Made by a program: the position numbers and the translations under genes. The notes below the pieces were generated by a model that was not told where the DNA came from, did no database searches, and saw only the letters and a program-made list of their open reading frames with translations. Positions 11,900 through 23,494 of a DNA stretch of 64,000 bases are shown here, piece by piece (the first letter of the stretch is position 1; each line of letters opens with the position of its first letter). This DNA is from Massospora cicadina. Lineage: Eukaryota > Entomophthoromycota > Entomophthoromycetes > Entomophthorales > Entomophthoraceae. Location: NCBI GenBank assembly GCA_022478985.1, contig JAKSZP010009599.1:20773-84772 (forward strand). The letters run 5' to 3'.

Positions 11900-14800
11900 C
11901 AACGTTCTGCAAAAAATTTTAGCCCTTCCACCAAAGTTTGGAGTAATCCTTGCCAAAGTGGAAGTGGTAATTCAGAAGGTCCAAGTTATGGCTACCTTGG
12001 ATATGGGATCGCCTATTAATGTTGTGTCATCCCAGTCCATCAAAAAGATTATGCTCGCTCCAAATCCTGAATACATTAGAGAATAGCATTGCCGGTCTGA
12101 TAAACCCCAAGGTGATAGGTGCATACTCAACTATGCCAATCTGAGTTGGCAAATTAATGTTATCAGCTCTCCAGTTGCCCTAGACTAAAGTCAATATGAT
12201 ATAATCATCAGGGCGCAATTTATGATTAAATGAAGGAGTTATTAATCTGGAAGAAGTATATATATTACACCTCACCTATGAAGTAACCCTTGTACCAGAT
12301 AATAAATACTCCATCATTAAGGATTACTCTTTTCTTGTTGAGTACCCTATTTTCACTATACTTTTGCGATATACTGCCTCTGGTAAATATGAAAAAGTAC
12401 TCAACTCAGTAGATTCATCAGAGGGCATTCCATTTTATGCCATCAAGAAGGTAAAATAAAACTATGAAAACAAAAAGTGGTTTCCACCAATAAAACCTTA
12501 CATAAATCCCTGAAATGCTTGCTACAAATTAGTAGTGTTGATGGAGTAAGTAGGTTAGATCCAGGAGTGTTACCAGGAGTCCTCAATCCAACTTGTCTGC
12601 AGCATATTGAGATAATGCTTAGGAACTTAACCAACAATGATATCCTCGTCAAGAAGAATTAAGAAATTGTGAAAGGTCAATTACTTCCCAATGATGAAAT
12701 AGAAAAAGTACGTTTTATTGGTACTCACCTTGATTCTAGACTACCTGCTGACAATTTAATTTGAACTATCCCTCAAGTCCAAATATTTGATAACTTATCA
12801 GGATGAACTTAAGAAATTGCATCAATTACTCAAAGACTATCAGAGTGTTCTAAATGCCAGATGTTGACTATGGTCACGTGAAAAAGACTGGATTCATAGT
12901 TTCAACTTAGGAGATTCCACCCTTATCAGATCAAAGAATTTAGGAAGTAAAAGGTAGAGGTGCAATACATGAAGACTGAGCTCAAACAATTAATTGATGT
13001 TGGCTTATTTATGCCCTCCAAGAGCCCATAGTCATCGCTGATGTTACTCATAAAGAATAAGAACGGTGGTCATAGCATATGATGGATTACAGGAAGCTAA
13101 ACAGGCACACTAAAAATGACAGCTTTCTAATTCCAAGGATTGACGTTTCCCTGGCCCATCTCTCCAGCTCAAATCACTTCTCCGCAATGGACCTTGATAG
13201 CAGTTATTGGAAGATGGTTCTACTGCTTGCAGACCAAGAAAAATGCGCATTGATATTCATGGAAGGTGTTGCATCTGGTTTGACCAACCATAAACTCATG
13301 CAATAATTGGCTAATTCTCATACCTCATTAATACTTAAAAGGAGGATTTGATGTCATAGGGAGTCCTGAACGCGCGGCCCTTGACTTCTTAAGGAGTCTC
13401 CAATGTTATATTAAATAACTTTTAGTGATTTTGACTTGGCAACGTGGATCTACAGATATACCAGTTCAAATCTTATAGCCCATGGTGTTGTTCTATCTCA
13501 TCAATCTAGTACTTACATTGTCACTTGGCCTCAGGGGATTAGATCTGCTTCTGCTACCTCAATCACTATCCTTGATATGATCCCTTCGCACTGGCGTAAA
13601 ATATTTGGCAAGAGGATCTATGTTTATTATGGTCATTCGCCAGGATCAAACTTGCAGTTGTATAATAATGACTAAAATGAAAATACTCTGAGCTTTTTGG
13701 CGATTCTCTACCTCATCCTCAATCGGATAATTATCCCTCTAGTCTACCATTGTTGAGTGAGAATTAGTTTACAGGAAAGGCACCAATAGAAATGTTAGTG
13801 GAAGGAGCATTTCTTGGCGGCATCCCAAAAGTATGAGATCCTTTTTCTTTAAATCATTGAAGGCATGCTTCAGTGAAAACAGAACCTTCCTGCAAGCCTG
13901 AAACCAGTGTCAGTATCTACTACTACCCTGTGCTTCTAATTACTCTACAAATAAAAATCCTTTCTGTTGGACAAATAGTCCCTTTTTGTTATGACTGACA
14001 AGGTTGCTGTCCTCAAACAGAAACTTTTAAGTTTATTAGCTCATACCTTTTCCTGAGATTTGACGCCACAGCGCAATTTCAACAGAAGGATTGTTCCAAC
14101 CTACCCAGTTCATAAGGAAATATAAAAACGATCCATTCGCAAACCAATGGGCAATGGATCACATCATGTAAGATCTTAAGCTCTTCTTTGTGATCGTTTA
14201 TCTAGATGAGATAACAGTGTTCTCCAAAACTTTTACTAATCATCTAGACCCCTCAAAAAAATTATAACAACTTATAGAGAAACACATTCAATTAAAATAT
14301 GCAAAGTGTACCTTTTTCCAGAAAAACTTAGAATATCTATGACATGACATATTGCGGAAAGTTATTAAACCTTGTATGATAAGGTTGAAGCAATTTCCAA
14401 GATTCCTGATCTGAAGAGCCTTTGAGACATACATGCATTCTTAGAAATGATGGTATATTGTCATCAATCTATCCCTAACTTCGCTTAACTCACTGAAACT
14501 CTTGCCTGACTGCTCACTAAAACCATTTTATATGATGTTTAGAGCAATAACTGCATTTAGGTCAAAAAAGAGTTTTGTTGAAGAGAAGACTGATCTTGAC
14601 ATCAGGACTATGGGATTCCATTCACCCTGATAACATAAGCTTCCACCTTAGCTATAGACGCCATATTTTCTTAACTGGATGAGACAGTCATTGAACTAGA
14701 TGTCACATTATAGTAAAGCCCTTTCTTAAAGCTGAGTGCATTTCTAGCATAATGGAGAAAGAGTGCTTAGATTTCCTCATGACGGTGAAACATTTCTGTT

Positions 14801-16190
14801 CCTTCTATGATAAGAACTAGACAGTTGTGACAGACCACGAGTTCCTACAATGGCTACAAAACATTAAAATTCTGACAGGAAGGCTAACTAGATGGGCTCT
14901 CAAGTTTTAGAACAATGAAATGAATATCTTCCACTGAGCTGTAATGAAACATATGAATGTAGATGGCCTGACTAGACTGCTCTTCTATATCTGAGAATAG
15001 CAAACCTGAACAGTTACATTAAATACTCATGAAGACAGACTCTTAGGAAGAAGAATATGAATTAATTTAGAAGATAATAAAACTGAAATGTTTTAAGTAT
15101 GAATATTCTCAATGAATTACTTTATAATAAAGTTGGAATAGAATGGCTACCTTACTTGTGAACTTTGGAACGGGTACCAATTATAATGGAATCCTATAAT
15201 ACCTTAGGCCATGAAGTAGCCAGAAAAACTTATGAATGGATCAAGGATTGCTATTAATAGGAAGTAATATTGAACTTTTTAGTGGAAAATAGTAGATGAT
15301 TGCATCATTTGAAAAAGGTATATTCTGCATAAGGCCAAGTACAAGTATCAGCCCATGACCCCTCAGAAGCTTTTTCACACATCATTAGTTTAAACGTCAT
15401 AGGTCCATTACCTGAATCCACAGGAGAAATTTGAAACATCCTAGTAGGTATTGATAATTTAATGAAGTGAAGCGTTTATCATTCCCACGCAGAATGCTAA
15501 AGCTACTGCTAACATTTATATAAATTATTTAATAAGGACAACTTCCCGCAGGTTCTACTATGCAATATTGGGAAGAACTTTATTTCAAGGGTTGTGAAGA
15601 TCTTAGCCACAAGCATGGGTGCTCAAAAACTATTCTCAGCGTCTTACAACCCATTAACTAATGGGAATGTAGTTTAGCAAATGGTACGTTGGTCTCAATA
15701 TTATGTAAGATGGACACTACTGATCCATTACATTTAGATCAAAACCTCCCAAGTGAATTATTGGCTTATCAGATAAACTTCCAATCAATTATCAAAATGT
15801 CTCCTTTCAAGGCCTTATATGGAAGAGATACCTGTCATCCTGGCTCAATTAGCTCATGATGCTACCAGTGACAATAACAAAGAGCCTGAGAAAGCGCTAA
15901 GAAGGTTATCTCAGAAAATTATAAGACTTCAGTCAGAGGCATTACAAATCTAGCTAAGAAAGTTACAAGGGAAGGTCAAGAAGAAAATGCCACTTTCCAG
16001 CCTTAACCCATCTTTGAGATTTCAGACTTAGTCCTATATTATAACAATTGAATAGAACTCTGATGAGGGAATTAGATTCCATCTGGGATGGGTCATATGC
16101 TATTATTACAGATGCAAAGACAAATACTCAACCAAGCCTTTGAAAACTAAAGCATCGATCAACTGCATTCATAGCCAATTCTTGCACCAA
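11900..16190 (+). pseudogene. pol: pol of Ty3 element A (protease, RT, RNase H, integrase), broken
   Basis: Protease: LDMGSPINVVSS near 11998-12035, where the usual DTG/DSG catalytic triad reads DMG. RT: YRKLN...IPRIDVSLAHL and FSAMDLDSSYW at 13082-13215, then, after insertion Y, YLDEITVFS near 14200-14225 where the family has YLDD. RNase H: VTDHEFLQWLQNIK near 14828-14870. Integrase zinc-binding region: LGHEVARKTYEWIKD near 15205-15250, followed by a decayed core. Catalytic residues are lost in both protease and RT, so this copy is dead. Confidence 0.85.
13267..14067. mobile_element. Insertion Y in the RT of element A, type unknown
   Basis: The RT frame stops matching after 13266 and resumes at 14068. 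The sequence before (13243-13266) and after (14068-14089) both correspond to the same RT stretch, KCALI..EG in element E, so a short diverged target duplication is likely. The ~0.8 kb in between has one 79-codon frame (13436-13675) that I do not recognise, and no LINE tail or LTR. Confidence 0.45.
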
Positions 16191-16210
16191 TACTCACTCA
16201 CTAATATTTC

Positions 16211-16219
16211 TAAAGGGGT
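16211..16219 (+). promoter_or_regulatory. Polypurine tract of element A
   Basis: TAAAGGGG-type purine run immediately before the 3' LTR start TGACG. This is the usual position of the plus-strand primer. Confidence 0.65.
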
Positions 16220-16977
16220 TGACGTTAATATTCTGATATTGGACATGATGGGAATAATATCAACCCTTTGAATCACACAGCTGAATTGACACCAGTACCC
16301 ATAAAGGGGTTAATCAATTACCTCGATAAATTACCCTGTTAAGTTGATAGTCAGAACAGCTCTATTTGTCTCAAGGGAAACTATGAAGGTCCAGGTTGAG
16401 CCTAAGATATCATGAGATGAATTCCTGCCTCATTGAGATGAAAGATAATCAGAAAATCAGGTGACAACTACTTAAAGTTGCTCTTAGGATAGCAAATTAA
16501 GATGAACTGAAAAAGGGTAAGAATCAAGAGACAGTAAAATGATCAACCTAAATGATCCCAGTTTTCTCTGACTTGGGTTTACACTCACCATTTCAGCCCA
16601 TCAAAATTATAATATAAAGGCATTATACTATCAAGAATGTATTGACTGACCGCCTCCCTTCCAGATGTCACCCCCATTAATATAATTGATCTTATTCCTT
16701 TTAGGGCTTGTATTGTTAATTGTAACATATAAAGACTTCTTTATACTATAATAAAGTTACGTCATTAATTCTATATCTTGTTTTGTTACTTGACTTCAAT
16801 AAGTCCATTTCATCATACTTAACATAAGATGGATACTCTAGCTGATGTGACATATGCGGTGACTTAACACTTTTAAATTAAAAAAATATATTTGTCATTC
16901 AACTTAGTCAGCTTCAAGTATTGACTGTCATGCTTTATAGGCATAGCAGCATTGTGCTTAAAATTAGAAGCTCTACA
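16220..16977 (+). repeat. 3' LTR of element A
   Basis: Begins TGACGTTAATATTCTGATAT and ends TACA, about 758 bp. It aligns with the 5' LTR fragment at 9206-9435 over its last third and, in inverted orientation, with the LTRs of element F (26376-26773, 16978-17166 and 50045-50304). Confidence 0.82.
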
Positions 16978-17166
16978 TCGACATAACTTTATTATAATAT
17001 AGAATAAGGGCTTTGTATGTTATATTTTACAATAAATAGTCTCATTAGTAAAAGGTTCAATGAAGTTAATAGAAGTGAAATCCTGATGTGAGGCTCTTTG
17101 TCAGGCGATGCATCCAGATTTTATAATGCTTTTTAGCTATAGGAAAGAGATCACTGCACAGGTTCA
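16978..17166 (-). repeat. Element F 3' LTR, distal fragment
   Basis: Read on the minus strand this continues the F LTR interrupted at 26376 by element B. It aligns with the middle part of the A LTR (AAGCATTATA..., GCCTCACATCAG..., ATAATAAAGTTATGTC). It ends abruptly where the A LTR begins, so the last ~200 bp of the F LTR are missing. Positions 17162-17166 are the GTTCA target duplication of B. Confidence 0.72.
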
Positions 17167-17788
17167 TGTTGGTTTATTTCAAAATTAATAAGGCTCCTGT
17201 ATGATGATAGGAAACATGAATATGAGCCAATAACAGGTCATGAGAAACTTGATCTTAGTTCATTTATAATATCTAGGCACTACCAGCTTAAAAGAATCTA
17301 AAAAAAATTAGTAATATATAGTAACCCAAGAACAAGCTAATTAAAATAGGGAAGTAATTTACATATATATAGGTTGTTCGTTGAAATAAAATGCCCAACT
17401 ATTAGAATAATTAGCATTAGTCGCCAGAGAATAACTTTACATTTATTCACAACCTGCAGCATTTGACATGTTATTATTCAGAACTTCCATCAGCTCAATT
17501 CTAAAGTGGTGTGGTTTGTGCTCTAGAGTCTGGTAAACTAAACTATTGGGGATCATCCTTATAACTCAAGGAATTCTAATAAAAAATCAATCATAAATGC
17601 TAATCTGAAGCTCCCTCCTTGACGCCTAAAAGTCATTGACAGCTAAAATGATTGAATCCTATGTTTGATCTTCCTTTATATAATCCTAAAAAACATCCAC
17701 GATAATTCACATAATGTTGATTATCCTTTAATAAATAGCTAGTATAGAAACATGTTAGGAAAAGCATATTTTGGTTAAAATCCCAACA
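17167..17788 (-). repeat. 3' LTR of element B
   Basis: Aligns with 25722-26375 throughout: shared blocks include CCTGTATGATGA, ACATATATATA/TCATATATATA, TTATTGACAGC-like, and ATAGAAACATGTT. It is about 30 bp shorter because of a gap near its left end. Confidence 0.85.
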
Positions 17789-19687
17789 TATCTCCACAAT
17801 CAACCAGAGTTTCTTCATCCAACATGTATACTGATGCAATTGCCTTCATGAAAACCTCCACGCCTAGAAGCAGTAGAAATCCAATGGTAGAATATGATGC
17901 CAAAAACATAAAATAAATTAGGAGTAACTGGCGGCATTATTAGATAATAAAATAATGGCAAAGCCTCAAAAAAACTAGTTGGTAATTATCACCAAAGATC
18001 TTGATGGCATTAGGCTACTTCTAAAACTTAATTATACTTTTGGATTTTAGTACAATTATGGATATAGTTGCAATTAAATTTTCTCAGCCATATTGATAGT
18101 TATTTGCGTGCTCTTAAGAATCAAGCATGCACCATATTCACAATATGACCACTGGAGATTTCCTTAACTGTCAGATATTTAAAACCAACTTATTGGTGAC
18201 CTTAAAGTGTCCAATTCAGAGCTTTTCTAACTTGTTTCATCATCTGAAGCCATAGGTATCAAAATTGGTAATTTTATCACCAATTCAAAAGTTGGAAAAG
18301 ATGGCCTTTTTGCATCTCCATATTCTTTTAACTTGAGCTTCCGCTTGAGAGTATTGGCGTAGGAAATGGACTGTAACCCTATCAAAACTTTCTTATAGCT
18401 TTTAAAAAAACTGTAGTGGCATCATTGCAGGACTTAAGTGAGTGCAGAATATAAAGTTGGAGGAAAGCTAGTTAACACCCTTAATTAAATTTAAAAAGGT
18501 TTCTTCATTGATGAATGATAACTTGAACTATGGGCAAAAGTTGCTGGTAACAAATATGTACCCAGCTGGAAGGTTTTCCAGCAACAAGCTTCTTCAGGGT
18601 AGCGGCTAGAGTACCAATTACTCTTTTGACCATCCCATTAGTTTCTAGATGATAAGGCGTAGTCAATACACCTCATATTCCTATTAATCCATCTAGTTTT
18701 GGAATGACGTTGATGTAAATTGCTGCTATTATCTTTTAAAGATAGAGGTAAGCCATGCCAATAAACTAACTGCTCAATTATAAACTTGGCAGTGCAGCTA
18801 GCATATAATTTAGCTTTAGCACGCATCTCTAACCAACGAGTTAAGTTCTTGATAGCTATCATGACATATTGACTCTTCTCATTACTCATAATCAACAGCC
18901 CTACTACGTCAATGTAAACAGTATTCCATACAAATCCAATCTCCACTATCTTGGAGGTAGAAGCTTTCTTAAAGGGCTTGTGTGCCTGAAACATCATACA
19001 ACGAGCAAGATACTCCACAACATCAAAATTAAGTTTTCCACTAGTACTCCTATTGAACTTTTTCCAGAGTTTTTTGAAGGCCCAATAGCCGTTTACATTA
19101 TGAGACTCATTGGTAATTGTGGTGCGTTCAACTTTCCATGGAAATAATAGTGAGTTTCCAAACTAATATTGAACAATTGACCCTTAAAGATTTTGTGTTT
19201 TCCATCGCCTTGATCAATGCTTGCTGAAACTCCGGTGGCTGTTCCCAATATCTCCACTAATCATCTTCTCATAAAATGTATCCACTTCACTCAGCAACAC
19301 TAGAACGGTGGGTAACTACAATAGTCCATCGGTGTTTTGATATATGGTTTCACTCAGTGAACAATCCTATAATCATACGCTTATAACTTTATAGCATATT
19401 AGTTAACTTTTTTTCAGCTCCTTTAAGTTAAGCAGCCATATCAGCGAGTAATGGTCTTGCACCACAGTAAAACGGACCTATTGATATATAATCAAAAATG
19501 ATAAAGGAGTATGTTACTTCAAGGCATTCCCGCTCATCACAGTATAATTTTGTTCCTGCTAACTCAGTTTACATCTCACATATGCTACAGGGTGTTCATA
19601 GTCAAATTTGTTCACCTGAAATAACATCGCACCAACTACTGTTACCGTTGCATCAGTTTGAATAATGAACAGCTGATTAAAAATTTA

Positions 19688-19977
19688 TTTTATTTTATTT
19701 AACCGAGGCAAGCCGACCAGGGGACAGGCATTACCGAAAAAGAAAGAAACATGAAACCTGAACAGGGTCAACTCCGTCGAAGAAAGTTTTTCCACCTCCG
19801 GATCGGGACTCAAATTTTTCTGGTTACGTCATGGGTAAGGTTTTCGTGTTGTTAGACCTACTAACCGCCAATAGCTTCCTTTGGCTGGCACCCCGATCGA
19901 TGTGCGAAGGGCGGGAATCGAACCCGCAACCTTCAGGTTGGTAGCCGTACGCCCTTACCGACTCGCCTTCCACCCCC
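19688..19977 (-). mobile_element. tRNA-derived SINE with LINE-type tail
   Basis: A 290-bp element flanked by a perfect 16-bp target duplication, GCTGATTAAAAATTTA (19672-19687 and 19978-19993). On the minus strand it begins with a tRNA-like head holding an A box (AGGCGAGTCGG, 19968-19958) and a perfect B box (GGTTCGATTCC, 19924-19914). The B box sits in a clean T-arm with 5-bp stem and 7-base loop (19911-19927). A body of about 160 bp follows, then the tail module CTGTCCCCTGGTCGGC shared with the LINEs, then AAATAAAATAAAATAAA. It should be transcribed by RNA polymerase III from the internal boxes and mobilised by the LINE machinery. The preserved boxes and duplication indicate a young insertion. 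Confidence 0.92.
19897..19977 (-). ncRNA. tRNA-like head of the SINE with pol III A and B boxes
   Basis: The T-arm is perfect, and the acceptor 3' strand CCTTC pairs with GAAGG at the 5' side. The anticodon arm is imperfect; a CTACCAA loop would give anticodon ACC, but three of five stem pairs at best form. I therefore treat it as a tRNA-derived promoter, not a working tRNA, and leave the parental tRNA open. Confidence 0.75.
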
Positions 19978-22900
19978 GCTGATTAAAAATTTAGATATTG
20001 CAATATCAGTTCCATCATCAGGTATATTCTAAGATCATCAAAGGGGTTCTAAGCTTCCTTAATCCATACAAGACCTTTCTTAGGATCTTTTAACAACTGA
20101 GAAAATTGGCTCAGCGATAGAAAGCAAGGTACTTGATAAACCAACTATAATAGCCATCGTTTTTTAAGATATAGCTGCACATCTCAATTACTCTTTGGTT
20201 GGGTTATGGCCAAATCACCTCAACTTTAGGTTTTTGAGGGCATAGTCCATTAGCGTCAACAACAAGTCCCAAGTATTTAAACTCTTTTTTGAAGGAGTGA
20301 CATTTTTAATGTTTTATCTTCATATTTGCCATCAATAGGTTTTTGAACACTTCTTATATGTGCTAAATATGATCTGTAAAAGTGTGACTGAAAACATTAA
20401 CATCATCTAAGTAGTTGAGTATGTATAACACCTTCAGTTCGCCCAAAACAGTACCCATTGCTCATTGGAACGTTGCTAGCGCTTTGCAAAGCCCTTGAGG
20501 TATACACATCAGCTGATATAGTCAATGGCTAGTAATTTTCACACATTTTTCTTGGTTTCCTTAGTAAGCCAATTTTTCAGTACCCAGATAAGATCCATTG
20601 CCAAAAATAATTGAGCCCCTCCTAAGTGATTAACGGCATCAATAATCTCAGAGTGACTATGCTTCCTCTTTTGATATTTTATTCAGCTGACGATACTCTA
20701 TGTCAACTCAGTTGGACCCATTTTTATGTTACAATTAAGATTTGTTCCCCAAGTACTTATGAAGGTCCAAAACAACCAATGATCAAGTAGCTTAGCAACT
20801 TAGGTGGCAACTATGGTCTCACGTTCCTTCAAACTTCGGATTGGCCACATATGAATCAGCAGTTGATCCCTAACGTCAACCTAAAAACTATAACTTTAGC
20901 TCAAATAAGATCATAATCATCTTGCGTGAACTCTCCAAGATGTTGTCAAATATACCAAAATGCGGTCCTTCCGTTCTTCTGAAATCCCCATCTGTTTATC
21001 CCAGTCAAGCACAGTAAGGATTGTTTGGAAAGTTGGCTCATCAGATAATCCTATATTAAAGAACTGACTAAAAGCATTAAGAATATAATTTTTGTACTAG
21101 GATTTAGATGAGCAAAAACCATTATTTAATACCTTTCTATCTGTGTTAGCCTATCCAATAGATTAAAACCCAGTACCTGAATCTCACAATGACTGTTAAT
21201 TGAAATCTCAGTTGCAACATGGGTTCCATTCTAACTTTTTGCCATGGTGCATGGATCTTTGACATAAATATATTCAGGAAATTCCAAGGTAAGGTCAGTT
21301 CCTATAACACAAAGCTCATTGGAATTTATAGCATCAGCTTTAGCGCTCTCAAGGTTATCTCCTGACATTCCTCAATTTGAACTGGTGGCAGCTTGAAACG
21401 TTTACCAGTTTGACAATACTTTAATTGGATGATTTCATCTTCAAATACCAGATCAATTAATTGTTCTTCTTGTTTAGGGGGGAACCCTTTTAAATTTAGA
21501 AAAATGCAAAGTTTGGTAAGATAAAAGTATTTTCTTAAAAATCACACTAAACCCATACTGTTGCAAGAAGTCACTGCCAATCAATATTGCAAATTTTGAA
21601 TAGTCAAAACTATTGCTGGTGGATTGACAAAAAGGGATCCAAACTGAAGAGGCAAGGTGCTATATGCTCCCTATGAAATATTGGTATGCAGGCCCGCCGT
21701 TCTATAAATCTTGCTATGATCCACATTGGGTGTGAGCCTTAATTTCATCACTAACTTCATATAGAAAAAGTTAGTTGGAGCCTCACTGTTAATGATGGCT
21801 CAACCTTTAATTGATCTAACTATATTGGCATAAGTGTAATCATAATTAGAGGAAACATTGCTTACTTAAAATGTTGCGGCATCATTAGCCAAATGAAAGG
21901 ATTGAAAAAGCTGTCCAGCTACATCAGGGAATCCCTATTGAAGGCCATGGGAATAAATATGTTAACATCGGCTAAGGTACTGCTATCAGCCTCTGTGTAC
22001 TCTTGCATAGTTGAGTCTGCTTCACATATGGTCGCGTCACTTATTCAATCATTTTTAGGCTCAGTGACCTTTGCTTGCGAATGGGTAAACACAAGAGCCT
22101 CGCTGTTCATCATTGGTGCTCTATATACCATTTCACTAAATCAGGGGGAACATGAGCATATGCAGAAATACACTGTTCCATGTATACTCTGCCTGATATT
22201 TTCTCATATAAGACGCTTATGTGTTAGCAGGTACAATAATGCTGATCTTGTCTGATTTAATTTGGTAGTTTATCATAGCATGACCATAATTGCCACAGTT
22301 GTAAAAAATGACCTGATTTGTGATATTGCCATTTCAGAGTTTCTCAAACTGGAAAAAAACTAGCTTTGGGGTTGGCTACTGCTTTATTTTTATTGGGAAA
22401 TTTCCTCATATAACTCATATTACAAACACTGGTGTTATAGTATATTTTGTTTGGGGCATCAAAGTGGTCCCATATATCTGCAAAGATTCTATCATCTGAG
22501 CAGTCTCATATCCACATTTAAGGCGAAGATAATAAACCCAAATCAGATCCTTATGGATCTGCAGTGCTGATTTCATCGAAATGTGATTGTCAAAATTGGT
22601 CAACAATCCTGCCCAGTGTTTATAAGGGCTTAATGATAGAATTATTTGGCAAGGCTTTAATGGTCTTACACTTTTTAAATTGAATATCCATGAAAACTTG
22701 CTTCTGGTTAGCGACATGTTAAGGGCTGGAGAATTCTTATATTAGACTCCCTGGATTACCTATAAGTCCATGCAATTGCAGTGATTGGGTTAGAACAAGA
22801 TTCTAACTTGCTTTATTAAGAAAGTCAATCACGGTCACTGACTTTTGATAATCCCCACACCCTGTCATGGTCATTTTAAAAGGCTAAAGAATGCAGGAAA

Positions 22901-23494
22901 GTTGTTCCTATAAAACTCTGATAGCTTTAAAGTTGGCAAAAATTGCACGGTCTTGGGATCATGGCTGAAATTTTCCTGATGGCTAGTTATTTTAATGAAA
23001 GAGGTAGGCCGCCGCACTGGGTAATCATCCAGGATTTAAGGCACCTTCCATAAGTAACTATGACTGAATTCATTAAAGCTTTCATCTTTAGATGAAGACC
23101 CCTCCTTGAATAGAAATTATCCATCTTCATTATTTTCATTACAATGGCATAGTGTCCCCTTCCAACTTGGAAAAATGATTAATGAGGGTCTTCTTCCACT
23201 TCTTCCAACACAGCTTCCATGCCTTCAACTTCTGATATTTCCACTACATTCCCTCTAACACTTTGGCAAGGCGGAGGAGATTGTTGACATTGTTGTCTGA
23301 GGTTCTTACTAGCAGCATTACTTGATCTTGTGTCTCAAACATATTTGGACCCAGTTTCATCATGTATTTATTCAGGTAAGGTCATAGTTTCAACATAATT
23401 CCCTCTATTGCTTTGACTCAGCCCATAAAATCCTCTTCTTGCTTGATGGATATGGAGTCTAAAGTTATAACTTTAAGTCTTGTTAACTCAATCT

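Larger units (their letters stand above)
9206..16977 (+). mobile_element. Ty3-type LTR retrotransposon A, heavily decayed
   Basis: Order on the plus strand: partial 5' LTR, primer binding site, gag, protease, RT, RNase H, integrase, polypurine tract, 3' LTR. This is the normal Ty3 order, with integrase last. All genes are riddled with stops. It belongs to the same family as element F: gag, protease and LTRs align with those of F over long stretches. An unrelated ~0.8 kb segment (Y) interrupts the RT. The 5' LTR is truncated, and no target duplication can be confirmed on the left. Confidence 0.88.
18500..21850 (-). pseudogene. pol: pol of Ty3 element B, broken
   Basis: Protease C-terminal part with ILIGSDFLQQYGF near 21590-21550. 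RT near 20900-20000 with an intact YLDDVNVFS at about 20425-20400. RNase H with FIIQTDATVTVVGAML near 19665-19620. The SINE interrupts the region just before that block. Integrase core at 19018-18641 shows VYIDVVG (first Asp) and LPLSLKDNSSN, a degraded version of the second-Asp block TDNGSNF. Stops and frameshifts throughout. Confidence 0.85.

Noticed and set aside
18869..19147. Plus-strand 92-codon frame
   Set aside because: Antisense to the integrase core of element B, which has family motifs on the minus strand.
19897..19977. A functional tRNA gene
   Set aside because: The anticodon stem does not pair, and the sequence continues without break into a SINE body flanked by a target duplication.
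21893..22255. Plus-strand 120-codon frame
   Set aside because: Lies over the gag-protease junction of B on the opposite strand, shows no family motif, and other B genes are all on the minus strand.
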